A stretch of 64,000 nt of DNA from Pseudomonas sp. HAR-UPW-AIA-41 (GTDB lineage Bacteria > Pseudomonadota > Gammaproteobacteria > Pseudomonadales > Pseudomonadaceae), in the NCBI RefSeq assembly GCF_002304225.1, contig NZ_NSLB01000001.1, positions 744,001 through 808,000 of the forward strand, read 5' to 3'. A model generated the notes under the pieces. It was given only the letters and a program-made list of their open reading frames with translations, did not search any database and was not told the origin of the DNA. Position 1 is the first letter of the stretch. Each line of letters starts with the position of its first letter. Made by a program: the position numbers and the translations under genes. Positions 16,762 through 25,013 of this stretch are shown here, one piece after another.

Positions 16762-18146
16762 CAGTGGGTTTCCTGGCATTCCCGTGTCTGTTGCGGAAAC
16801 AGCCTGGCTTGTTGCAGAGCCAGGCCGGCAAGCAGCCAGAACAGGGCGATGATGACAAAGGTAAAACTGTAATAGTGGTCGAAGATTCCAGTCAGCAGTG
16901 CGGCAAGTACGCCAGCCATGCTCCCCAGCCAGATTGCATTGTCGTGAGTAATGAGCGGCACACTGCCGGCCGGACGGACCGCTCGCCACCATAGCGTGGT
17001 CACCAGTACAAACAGTGCCATGCCAGGCAGGCCAATCTTGTAGATGAAGTTCAACCAGAGGTTGGAAATACCCAGCAGGCCGCTGCCCGGCACAGGCGGA
17101 TCGATTTTGAAGCCAATGCCCAAGGGGTAGCGTGCCATGGCTTCGGGAAACATGGCGTACTCTTCGAAGCGAATTTCAGTACTGGCGTTGCTGGAGGAGA
17201 ACATGCTCAGCAGGCGTTCCTGCAGGGGAGGGTAGAACATCACCAGTGCCGCCCCGAACGCTGCACCTAGGCCGATGATTCGACCACTGTAGGGCACTCG
17301 CTTGTAGCTAAGCCAGAACAGCACCAGTACGAGCGATACGATGGCTCCACGGGAAATACTGAATAGCAGACCGGCTACACCCATCACGGCTACGGTCAGG
17401 CCCAGCAGACGACGCCAGCCAGAGCGGGTCCAGCCATAGAGCAGCGCCAACGGTACCATCAGGGCAAGAATGCCGCCGGTCAGGTTGGGGTGTACCCACG
17501 GCGAGGCCATGCGCTGGAAGTTGGCCGAGAAAATATCCTTGATCGCTTCGGGGTGGGCGTATTTTAGGTCGGTCAGAATCGGAATCATGGTGTTGGCATC
17601 CCGATCTTTCAGGAACATGAAGATCGACAGGCTGAGCATGGCCAGGTTTCCGAGCAGCAGGGCCACAATCAGCTGATCTCGGTCACGATCGGTCCGCAGC
17701 AGCAAGGGCACCAGAAACAGGACTGAGAGGTTCATCAGCCAGCGTATCCAGTTAACAGGACCATTGCCTTCGGCACTGATGATCAGCATGCCCACCACGA
17801 ATGGCAGTGTTGAGTAAGCCATCAGCATCGCCAGACTGCGCTCTACCGGATGCCAGTGCAGCAGGCCGCGGTTGCGGCCGAGAAAACCCTGCCAGAATAC
17901 GGCCACCCAGGTCAGCATCAGCACCCCTTCGCTGATCGTGGTGCGGATACCGATCTGCACAGTGGTGTAAGGGATACTGGTTGCCAGCACGGCAAAGATC
18001 AGCAAGCCCCAGAGAGGTTTGCGCATCAATGTCAGGGCCAAAGCCACGCCCACCAGCAGAATGATGAGTTTGCTCCCTGGCAGCACCCACAAAAGCGCTC
18101 CGAACAAGGTGCCGAGCAGTACGGCAATAGGAAGGCCAATGCTCAT
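16761..18146 (-). CDS. pslJ: PslJ-like polymerase (O-antigen ligase/Wzy family)
   Basis: 461 residues with about 11-12 membrane segments and a large periplasmic loop (about residues 195-230 with DRDANTMIPILTDLKYAHPE). A conserved-type ISRGAIVSL motif is typical of the Wzy/O-antigen ligase superfamily. In a psl-like cluster it should polymerise repeat units in the periplasm. It overlaps the pslI-like gene by 4 bp (ATGA) and is joined to the next gene through TGATG. Confidence 0.84.
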   Translation of the reverse strand: MSIGLPIAVLLGTLFGALLWVLPGSKLIILLVGVALALTLMRKPLWGLLIFAVLATSIPYTTVQIGIRTTISEGVLMLTWVAVFWQGFLGRNRGLLHWHPVERSLAMLMAYSTLPFVVGMLIISAEGNGPVNWIRWLMNLSVLFLVPLLLRTDRDRDQLIVALLLGNLAMLSLSIFMFLKDRDANTMIPILTDLKYAHPEAIKDIFSANFQRMASPWVHPNLTGGILALMVPLALLYGWTRSGWRRLLGLTVAVMGVAGLLFSISRGAIVSLVLVLFWLSYKRVPYSGRIIGLGAAFGAALVMFYPPLQERLLSMFSSSNASTEIRFEEYAMFPEAMARYPLGIGFKIDPPVPGSGLLGISNLWLNFIYKIGLPGMALFVLVTTLWWRAVRPAGSVPLITHDNAIWLGSMAGVLAALLTGIFDHYYSFTFVIIALFWLLAGLALQQARLFPQQTRECQETH

Positions 18147-19246
18147 CCGTTGAGCTCCTCAAGCAGGCAAGAGAGGCGCTGGCGGTAAGCTGCAGGGCCG
18201 AAGCCCGCGGCCCATTCGGTCAGTGCCGGGCTGCGAGGCAGCGGCTGCTGGGCCAGTTCAAGCATGCAGCGTTGCTGATCAGCTGAATCATAGGGGGCGA
18301 AGCGGGGAGACTCTGGCGGAGCAACCTCGTCCAGTGCTGATCCCCTGGCCAGTGCGACCGGCGTACCAAGGCCCAGAGCCTCAACCACTGGCAAGCCAAA
18401 ACCTTCGGCATAGGAGGGCTGCCACAGGCATTCGGCATGGGAATAGAGCGCTTGCAGTTCGGCGTCACCCAGACCATGGCGCCAGTGCAGGCCGGGTAAG
18501 TTGCGCAGGTGGGCTGGCACATCATCGGAGTGGCCGACCAGAACTAATTCCGGAACCTCCGGTGAGTTTGCCCGTACAGCCTGCCAACTGCTGAGAAACA
18601 GTGGCATGTTCTTGCGTGGTTCACGGGTGCCTACGGCCAACCAGTAACGGGACGGTAGATCCACTGGACGGCTCGACTCCGCGTGGGTAGGGAAAGGCGC
18701 AACCAGATTGGGCTGTACGCGTATCTTGTGGCGAGCAAAAGGGAACAATCGAACGGCTTCACGAGCCGAGAACTGTGATGGGCACCAGACCCGGTCAGCC
18801 CGCCAGACCGACCAGGCGATTGAAAGAGTATCAATGAGGCGATAAGCCAGGGCCTTGAGCCGGGAGCGGTGATGGTTTTGCTCGGTAAGCTGAAACAGAT
18901 CGTGGAGCAGCAGTACCCAGCGCTGCCCGGCCGGTTTGCTGCCAAGCGGCAGGCCCATGTTGGCGGTAGCGATATACAGATCGACACTTCGCTCGCGCAA
19001 TGCTTGTGGCAGGAATCTGGCTTCGAAGCGCCAGCGGACCTGTGGACGCTGAAGCCCCTCTAGGGGGCCTGGCCACGGCGGGCAGAAAGCAGTTGCGCGT
19101 TGTGCATGCTCAAGTGGAGCTTCAGTAAAACGCAACAGCTCGGTGTCAGAACGATCCAACAGCGCTTGCTCCAGTGCGCGAACCTGCCGGCCGATGCCGG
19201 ACTGCGGGGCCACGGTGGCGGGTCGGTAATCCAGACCTACGCGCAT
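18143..19246 (-). CDS. pslI: PslI-like glycosyltransferase, GT4
   Basis: 367 residues, GT-B fold. The C-terminal half has YWLAVGTREPRKN, LVLVGHSDD and the E-x7-E signature in YAEGFGLPVVEALGLG, typical of GT4 retaining mannosyltransferases. The N-terminus MRVGLDYRPATVAPQSGIGR is the usual acceptor domain start. It should add one sugar to the lipid-linked repeat at the cytoplasmic face. It overlaps the pslH-like gene by 10 bp. Confidence 0.85.
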   Translation of the reverse strand: MRVGLDYRPATVAPQSGIGRQVRALEQALLDRSDTELLRFTEAPLEHAQRATAFCPPWPGPLEGLQRPQVRWRFEARFLPQALRERSVDLYIATANMGLPLGSKPAGQRWVLLLHDLFQLTEQNHHRSRLKALAYRLIDTLSIAWSVWRADRVWCPSQFSAREAVRLFPFARHKIRVQPNLVAPFPTHAESSRPVDLPSRYWLAVGTREPRKNMPLFLSSWQAVRANSPEVPELVLVGHSDDVPAHLRNLPGLHWRHGLGDAELQALYSHAECLWQPSYAEGFGLPVVEALGLGTPVALARGSALDEVAPPESPRFAPYDSADQQRCMLELAQQPLPRSPALTEWAAGFGPAAYRQRLSCLLEELNG

Positions 19247-20442
19247 TCGGGATTCTCCAGAATCTGTTGATAGACCGCTTCCAGCTGATTAGCGGCCGCG
19301 CTCCAGTCGTGCGTGCTTTGTACATACTGACGTCCGCGCTCGCCGATTTCACGCGCTTGGCCGGGGTTGTTCAGTAACTCGCTTAACGCCTGGCAGAGCA
19401 CCTCCGATGTTTCGCCCAGCCTGGCTTGGACGCCGTTCTCCAGGGCCAAGCCAGAGGCTCCCTGTGCGGTGCTCACCAGCGGTAAACCGGCAGCCAGTGC
19501 TTCAAGTACCTTCAGTTTGGAGCCACCGCCGTGACGTAGAGGCGCCAGAAACAAGCTGCTCTCTTGCTGCAGGGTGGCCAGATTATCGACGAAGCCGTGC
19601 CACTCGATTCGTGGGTCGGTCCAGCGCTGGGCCCATTCTTGCGGCATTGCATAACCGGCTACGGCAAAGCGGGCTTGTGGATAGTGCAGCCAGAGGCGCG
19701 GGAGAATTTCATCCAGAGCCCAGGTCACTGCATCGACATTGGGCGGGTATTCGTAATTCCCGACAAAGAGAATCCGCTGCGCCTCGATATCCGGCTTCAC
19801 CTGTGCGGCGGCGCGGGTATCAACGCCATTGACCACTACCGACACCGGAGTCTGGGTGAGCTGGATCATGGCCTGCGCGTCAGCTTCGGTTACGGCCACT
19901 ACCTGGCGTGCTGCGTCGAACACCTGGCGCTCCCAGCGCCGGGCCCGCCATTGATCGAACCAGACAAAGGGGGCTGCCCATCGGGGAAAACGGCTGTAGG
20001 TTGCCCCGCCCAGACTTGACTCCAGATTGTGTTCAGTCAGCACGAATCCACGCGGATAATTCGACAGACTTCTGGCATAAGGCTGGAAGCTATAGCTGTG
20101 CTCGACCTGAACCACATCCCAGTGCTCATTCAGGAGCTGCTTGAAGGTATCGCTGAGCCGCTTGTTTAGGCCATTAATGCAAGTCAGCAGTGGCCATGGG
20201 CCGAAAAGCGCACAGGCCAGCGTGAGCGGATGGCGCAGGCTACGACGTGGGAGCACGATCAAGCGTTCCAGCATCGGTTCAAGCGCTTGGCGTGCTGCTG
20301 CATCAAGCTCGGTTTTCGACTGCACCAGAAGTGTGATGCGGTGACCTCGTGCGGCCAGTGTGCGCAGCAGATGATACTGGCGAGTCTTGCCGCCACTGGC
20401 TGTTGGCCAGGGCAGATAGGGCAGGATCCAGAGAATACGCAT
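19237..20442 (-). CDS. pslH: PslH-like glycosyltransferase, GT4
   Basis: 401 residues from the ATG at 20442 (MRILWILPYLPWPTASGGK), preferred over the GTG at 20457 because it agrees with the usual family start and leaves an 8-bp gap after pslG with a GGTG site. GT-B fold with ILFVGNYEYPPNVDA and the donor loop PLRHGGGSKLKVLEALAAG. Predicted cytoplasmic sugar transferase of the repeat-unit assembly. Its end overlaps pslI. Confidence 0.86.
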   Translation of the reverse strand: MRILWILPYLPWPTASGGKTRQYHLLRTLAARGHRITLLVQSKTELDAAARQALEPMLERLIVLPRRSLRHPLTLACALFGPWPLLTCINGLNKRLSDTFKQLLNEHWDVVQVEHSYSFQPYARSLSNYPRGFVLTEHNLESSLGGATYSRFPRWAAPFVWFDQWRARRWERQVFDAARQVVAVTEADAQAMIQLTQTPVSVVVNGVDTRAAAQVKPDIEAQRILFVGNYEYPPNVDAVTWALDEILPRLWLHYPQARFAVAGYAMPQEWAQRWTDPRIEWHGFVDNLATLQQESSLFLAPLRHGGGSKLKVLEALAAGLPLVSTAQGASGLALENGVQARLGETSEVLCQALSELLNNPGQAREIGERGRQYVQSTHDWSAAANQLEAVYQQILENPECA

Positions 20443-20450
20443 TGGCCGAA

Positions 20451-21773
20451 TCACCACACCAACATCTGCAGAGTGGGTTTGGCTTTCACGTTAAGTCCTG
20501 TGCTTTGTTGAAGCGTCTGCTGCTCACCGGTGAGTGGGTCATGCAACTCGGCCTGGGAGAGTTCAGGTAGTTGCAAGGTTGCTCCACTGGTACTCCAGAA
20601 CAGCCACAGATGGCGGCCATCCTCACGTTGCCAGGCGATGCTGTAGAGATCCTCGGGGGCGCTGCTCAGGCGTGGTTGCTGTGCCGGCTGAAGACGAGGG
20701 CCTGTGACCTTGAGAAAGCGCTGCAGGGCCAGGTAAACCGGCTTGGGTTGGCCTTGCAAATCCAGCAGGCCATAGTGCTGGTCGCGTGCCGATGCACGGC
20801 TGTCCAAGTCTGACAAAGCAAAGAGGAAGACACGGTCGTAGTCCAGTGCGCTCATGAGGGCGAGTCGACGCAGCACATAGTCAGCCTGGCCTTGCTCACC
20901 AATGATTTCCTGCAGTTCCTTTGGCCCTGAGTAACTCGACCAGCCCCATTCAGTCGCCCAGATGGCCGGCACCTGAACACTCCGCAGAGTGGCATTGAGC
21001 TGACGAGCGCGCAGGATGAAGTCATTGCTACCTGGCTCGTCGTTTTCCGGCTCCTGCGAGTAGGGGTGATAGGCAATCACTGTGTTCAGGCGCTGAACAC
21101 CGAGCTTGCCTAGCTCTTCGATCATTAAGCCGCCCTTGACTGGCATCTGGCTGTAATAGGCCATGCCTCCCATCACCACGGGTTTCTCAGGCACCACCTG
21201 GCGAAGGGCTTGGACACTGGGAAGCAAAAGGCGGCCATAGCCCTCGGTATCCTCGTGTGGTCGCCAGAAAGACGGCAAATTAGGTTCATTCCACACCTGC
21301 CAGGCATCCACTCCCGGGTAACGCTGAGCAAGCATGGCCATGGTCTTGGCAAACAACAGTGGATCCTTGGGCGGATACTGATCTGGGGTAGGGGAGCCAG
21401 CTGGAGCGCTTGTGGCATGCGGTGCAGAGCCAACCAGATAGAACACCGAACGCAGCTGCTCCTCGTCCAGCGCCTGCATCACGCCATCTAGCTCACCTAA
21501 CCGGTACTGACCCTCGCGTGGCTCATGTCGATCCCAGTGCAGATCGACACGGGTCCACTCAAGGCCGAGAGCCTTCCACTGTTGCATTTGCTGGCGATAC
21601 TGCTCGGGCGGGAACCACAGGAAGTGGGCATTGATACCCAGAAAGTCCTTCCAGACCACCGCTTTGGGGGCGGTTAGTTGCATGCCCTGGGCTTTGGCTG
21701 GCTGCCAGGGATTGAACAACAATCCCGCTGCGACTAGCAGTGCCAGCGGCAGTAGATAGAGCATCTTGCGCAT
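20451..21773 (-). CDS. pslG: PslG-like glycoside hydrolase, GH39-type
   Basis: 440 residues with an N-terminal hydrophobic segment (about 5-20) and an AKA-type cleavage site or anchor. Catalytic glutamates are visible as WQVWNEPN (acid/base) and IWATEWGWSS (nucleophile), matching the pair known for P. aeruginosa PslG. That enzyme is a periplasmic inner-membrane-associated endo-glycosidase that cuts Psl and aids its export or release. The C-terminal beta domain ends in QMLVW. It starts in a TAATG overlap with the upstream glycosyltransferase. Confidence 0.9.
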   Translation of the reverse strand: MRKMLYLLPLALLVAAGLLFNPWQPAKAQGMQLTAPKAVVWKDFLGINAHFLWFPPEQYRQQMQQWKALGLEWTRVDLHWDRHEPREGQYRLGELDGVMQALDEEQLRSVFYLVGSAPHATSAPAGSPTPDQYPPKDPLLFAKTMAMLAQRYPGVDAWQVWNEPNLPSFWRPHEDTEGYGRLLLPSVQALRQVVPEKPVVMGGMAYYSQMPVKGGLMIEELGKLGVQRLNTVIAYHPYSQEPENDEPGSNDFILRARQLNATLRSVQVPAIWATEWGWSSYSGPKELQEIIGEQGQADYVLRRLALMSALDYDRVFLFALSDLDSRASARDQHYGLLDLQGQPKPVYLALQRFLKVTGPRLQPAQQPRLSSAPEDLYSIAWQREDGRHLWLFWSTSGATLQLPELSQAELHDPLTGEQQTLQQSTGLNVKAKPTLQMLVW

Positions 21774-22948
21774 TATCCGTTCTCCTGGACGACGCTACGG
21801 AACAGCTCCAGAAATCGTTCGGCCGTGTTCGGCCAGCGACGTTGCTCACCAAGGGTGGCGGCCTGTGCCGCCCATGACACGGCCAATTCAGGTTGCAACG
21901 CTAGCGTTTCGATGGCGGTGGCCAGCGCAGCGATATCACCTTGGTTGAATGTGGCGCCATTGCCGTAGCCGACCTCTTCTGCAAAGGCGCGCGCATTGGA
22001 GGTGATCACGCCGCGCCCGCAGGCATTGGCCCATGACAGTGCGCCGCTGGTGCCGCGCATTGCCCCGAGCAGACTGAGCTTCTTCGATTCGCGATAAGGC
22101 AGCACCATGGCGTGATGAGCCTGAATCGTTGTGGCGATGCTGTCCGCAGGCAGATCTAGCTGCCAGTCCAGGCAGTCAGGTAACTCCAGGCGGTTGGCTA
22201 ATTCACGCAGCTCATCCAGATAGTTACCGGCTGGACCGAATGCCATTTCTGGAGAGGTACCACCGGCCAGCGTCAGGCGTAGATGGCCTCTCAGCGACGG
22301 TTGTCGTTGAAAGACCTGAGCCAGGGCACTCAGAAGATCCTCGATGCCTTTGCCTCGGTAGATGAAGCCGAAGTACAGGAGACGCAGTGGATCAAGGGCT
22401 GGAAGTGCTGCCGGGGAGATGCTGAGGTTGCCATGAGCAATGCTGATGGCTTGGCCAGGCGTCAGCCCCATCCTTCGGCTCAGGCATTCGGCACCGGTAC
22501 GAGTAAGGGTGATAGCCCGGCGCAGATGGCGGGCTACACGGCGTTCTTCAAAAAGTGTCAGAGGGTCGGCCAAGACCGCTGCAGCTTGCGGGAAAGGGCG
22601 TGGCAGACGCTCCAGAAGTGACAGGGGCCAAGGTAGCCGGGCGCGGCGCCAGACCAGGCGCTCCGGATCATGCACCGTGGCTGTCAATGGCAGTTGTGGG
22701 TGATGGCGACGCAGCCATTCGAGAGCCTGGAACTCGCCAAGACGACCACCGCCGAGCTCAGCATGTACCAGCTGTACCTGGCTCCAGTCGAAGGCTGCCA
22801 TGCGGACTTCCAGTTCACCGGCGCTGACTCCACGCAGTGGCGTAAAGACCTCAACCCCCAATGCGCTCAGTGCACTGCGAAAGTGTTCAGCGTAATCGGC
22901 AATACCGGTTTGCTCCGGGGGTAGCGGTGCCAACAGGGCAATGCGCAT
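21773..22948 (-). CDS. pslF: PslF-like glycosyltransferase, GT4
   Basis: 391 residues, GT-B fold. N-terminal APLPPEQTGIADYAEHF is the glycine-rich acceptor start; the C-terminal half has LYFGFIYRGKGIEDLL and SNARAFAEEVGYGNGATF. It is expected to act on the lipid-linked repeat unit in the cytoplasm. Start and stop overlap the neighbours by one base on each side (TGATG and TAATG), showing tight translational coupling. Confidence 0.86.
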   Translation of the reverse strand: MRIALLAPLPPEQTGIADYAEHFRSALSALGVEVFTPLRGVSAGELEVRMAAFDWSQVQLVHAELGGGRLGEFQALEWLRRHHPQLPLTATVHDPERLVWRRARLPWPLSLLERLPRPFPQAAAVLADPLTLFEERRVARHLRRAITLTRTGAECLSRRMGLTPGQAISIAHGNLSISPAALPALDPLRLLYFGFIYRGKGIEDLLSALAQVFQRQPSLRGHLRLTLAGGTSPEMAFGPAGNYLDELRELANRLELPDCLDWQLDLPADSIATTIQAHHAMVLPYRESKKLSLLGAMRGTSGALSWANACGRGVITSNARAFAEEVGYGNGATFNQGDIAALATAIETLALQPELAVSWAAQAATLGEQRRWPNTAERFLELFRSVVQENG

Positions 22949-24939
22949 CAGATCTCGCCCCGCAGCCTTTTGATACCGGCCAGAATTCGCGCAGGTACCT
23001 CAAACTGACGCTTGTTGAGAATGATGCCGTCCACCTTGCCAAACGCTGTGTGCAAAACCGAGAGGGTATTCTGAACCGCAGGGACGGTACTGGTTTTGGC
23101 TTCAACGACGAGCGCAATCAGATCCGCATGCCGTAGTTCGAGGAAGGCATCCTGATTGCTGAGCAGAGCCGAGGCGTCCAGCAGGTGGACTTCGCCGGGT
23201 TGAACGGCTGACTTACTATCAAACCGGACAATATGACCGCGCTCTTGCAGCAGTTTGCTCAGATGCTCACTGACAAAACTGACGCCCTCTCCGTGGCGGC
23301 CAGAGGTCAAGGCCAGCGTCAGACCTTTACGCTCGATCTCTTCTGTTGGAAGCAGACTGTAGAGCTGGTACAGGCTGGCAGTGAAGGCGCTGCCGATGCT
23401 CCAGGGCTTCTGCCCCAGGTCCTGCAAAGTTGACCACAGCGGTACTTTAAAGGTTTTCTCGACTTGCGCTCCGTCATGGATACGCTGATCCAACAGGTAG
23501 CAGACATAGAGTGCGAGCAGACCAACGGCTAGTCCGGCAGGTATGGCCAGCAGCAGGATCATCAGACTCTTGGGAAATACACGGCTAGGGTTGTATGTAG
23601 CGTGTTCAGCCAATGCAATATTGCTGATCTGGCTGTTATCCAGTTCCTGGTCGATACGCGCCTTTTCCAGGTTCTCGGCATAGAGCGCATAACTTTTTTC
23701 AGCGGTTGCCAGTTCAAGTGTCAGCCGACTGACCTGTGGTTCGGACTGCAAAATACGCTGACGCTCCGCTCGTAGTTGAGCGAGTTGCTGGTCATGGTCT
23801 CGGATCTGTCCGCTGAGCTGGCGGTCACGCAGCTCGGCATCAATGATCTGTTGCTTGAGATTTACCAGAATGCTGTTCGGGGATAGATTCTTTGAGCGCT
23901 CCAGGCGCTCGGCCTCTTCCCGAATCAGAGTTTCCATCTGGGTGATGCTCTCGTCCACCTCACGCACTGGCGGGGCGCTCGGCAGGAAGGTGCGTAGCAG
24001 TGCTGCGCGTTCTTGCTTGAGTGCATTAAGGCGTCGCTTGAGATCGAGCTGCGAAGGGTTGAGGCTGATTTCGCGAGCGGTCACCACTTCTTGAGGTTGC
24101 CGCTTGAGCTGCAGTCGAGCATCCATGAGGAAACTGCGGATGCCGGCCTGGTCATTGAGTTTCTCGACACGGGCATCGGTCAGCCGGTTGATCTGGTTGG
24201 TCAGGTTGTCCAGGCGCTCTTCGACGCTGATTGAGTTGATGTTCTTCAGCTGTTCGGCCAACGCCTGTTTGAGCTGATCAATCTGGCCAGCGACCTTGCG
24301 CATTTCGCCGTCATAAAAGGCATACAGGCTCTTGCGGCCGAGTGTCTGCGTGCGCTGCTCCAGGTAGGCGTTGATCCAGGTTTCCACCACCTTTTGCGCA
24401 ATCGCCGGATCGTCCCAGGTGAAACTGATCTCCATCACGGCGGAACCAGGTTCATGGCCGACTACAAAATTCTTTTCCAGCTTCTTCGCCAACCGGTCAA
24501 CCGGAGATTGCTCCTCGACGATCCCAAGCATTTGCAGGGTGCTGCGAATAGCATCGATGACTGAGCCGGTGACTTTGCCGATATAGAACTTGATGGTCTT
24601 CCAGAAACCTTGGGGTTGGTAATTGGACATCTCCTGCAGATAACGCTCGGCAACCATACGAACGATGGGCCGCCCAGTGAGCATCTTCTCTTCGTCGACG
24701 ATGGGGTCGCGCTGGGTGCTGGGTGCAATGAGTGCCTGGCGGTTAGCCACCTCAATGGGAAGTGTGGTGCTCTCACGCCCAGGCTTGACCAGCAAACGGG
24801 CGTTAGACTCGTACTTGGCCGGCAGCAGGAATGCGCCCAGCACGGCAACCGTGATGGTGACAATAACCGCCCACTGGAATTCGCGGCGGAAGATGAAGAA
24901 CAGCCGCAGCAAATCGCGGAAGGAACGAATCTCGATCAC
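22948..24939 (-). CDS. pslE: PslE-like polysaccharide co-polymerase, second copy
   Basis: 663 residues, close to classical PslE. It has a GTG start (24939) with an AGGGAG site upstream, a Wzz domain with TM1 at about 22-40, a long periplasmic coiled coil (about 170-430), a second membrane segment near 460, and a cytoplasmic domain of the BY-kinase/MinD type. The P-loop reads TSGRHGEGVSFVS: the Walker A lysine is Val, and no tyrosine-rich tail is present, so kinase activity is unlikely. Family role: controls chain length and export together with the lipoprotein PslD. It is a tandem duplicate of the gene immediately upstream, from which it differs by lacking the cupin tail. Confidence 0.9.
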   Translation of the reverse strand: MIEIRSFRDLLRLFFIFRREFQWAVIVTITVAVLGAFLLPAKYESNARLLVKPGRESTTLPIEVANRQALIAPSTQRDPIVDEEKMLTGRPIVRMVAERYLQEMSNYQPQGFWKTIKFYIGKVTGSVIDAIRSTLQMLGIVEEQSPVDRLAKKLEKNFVVGHEPGSAVMEISFTWDDPAIAQKVVETWINAYLEQRTQTLGRKSLYAFYDGEMRKVAGQIDQLKQALAEQLKNINSISVEERLDNLTNQINRLTDARVEKLNDQAGIRSFLMDARLQLKRQPQEVVTAREISLNPSQLDLKRRLNALKQERAALLRTFLPSAPPVREVDESITQMETLIREEAERLERSKNLSPNSILVNLKQQIIDAELRDRQLSGQIRDHDQQLAQLRAERQRILQSEPQVSRLTLELATAEKSYALYAENLEKARIDQELDNSQISNIALAEHATYNPSRVFPKSLMILLLAIPAGLAVGLLALYVCYLLDQRIHDGAQVEKTFKVPLWSTLQDLGQKPWSIGSAFTASLYQLYSLLPTEEIERKGLTLALTSGRHGEGVSFVSEHLSKLLQERGHIVRFDSKSAVQPGEVHLLDASALLSNQDAFLELRHADLIALVVEAKTSTVPAVQNTLSVLHTAFGKVDGIILNKRQFEVPARILAGIKRLRGEI
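22988..24939 (-). repeat. Direct tandem duplication of pslE, unit 2
   Basis: About 1.95 kb of coding DNA that aligns with 25568-27551 at an offset of about 2.6 kb. Long stretches are identical or nearly so, for example around 24130-24230 against 26740-26840; the cytoplasmic domain is more diverged. The other unit ends where the cupin extension begins. Confidence 0.9.
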
Positions 24940-25013
24940 GGAAAGAACACTCCCTGTGTTGATCGTTTGGGACCTGAATAGGTCTGTGTTGGCACTGTGC
25001 GCATTTGCAGGGG

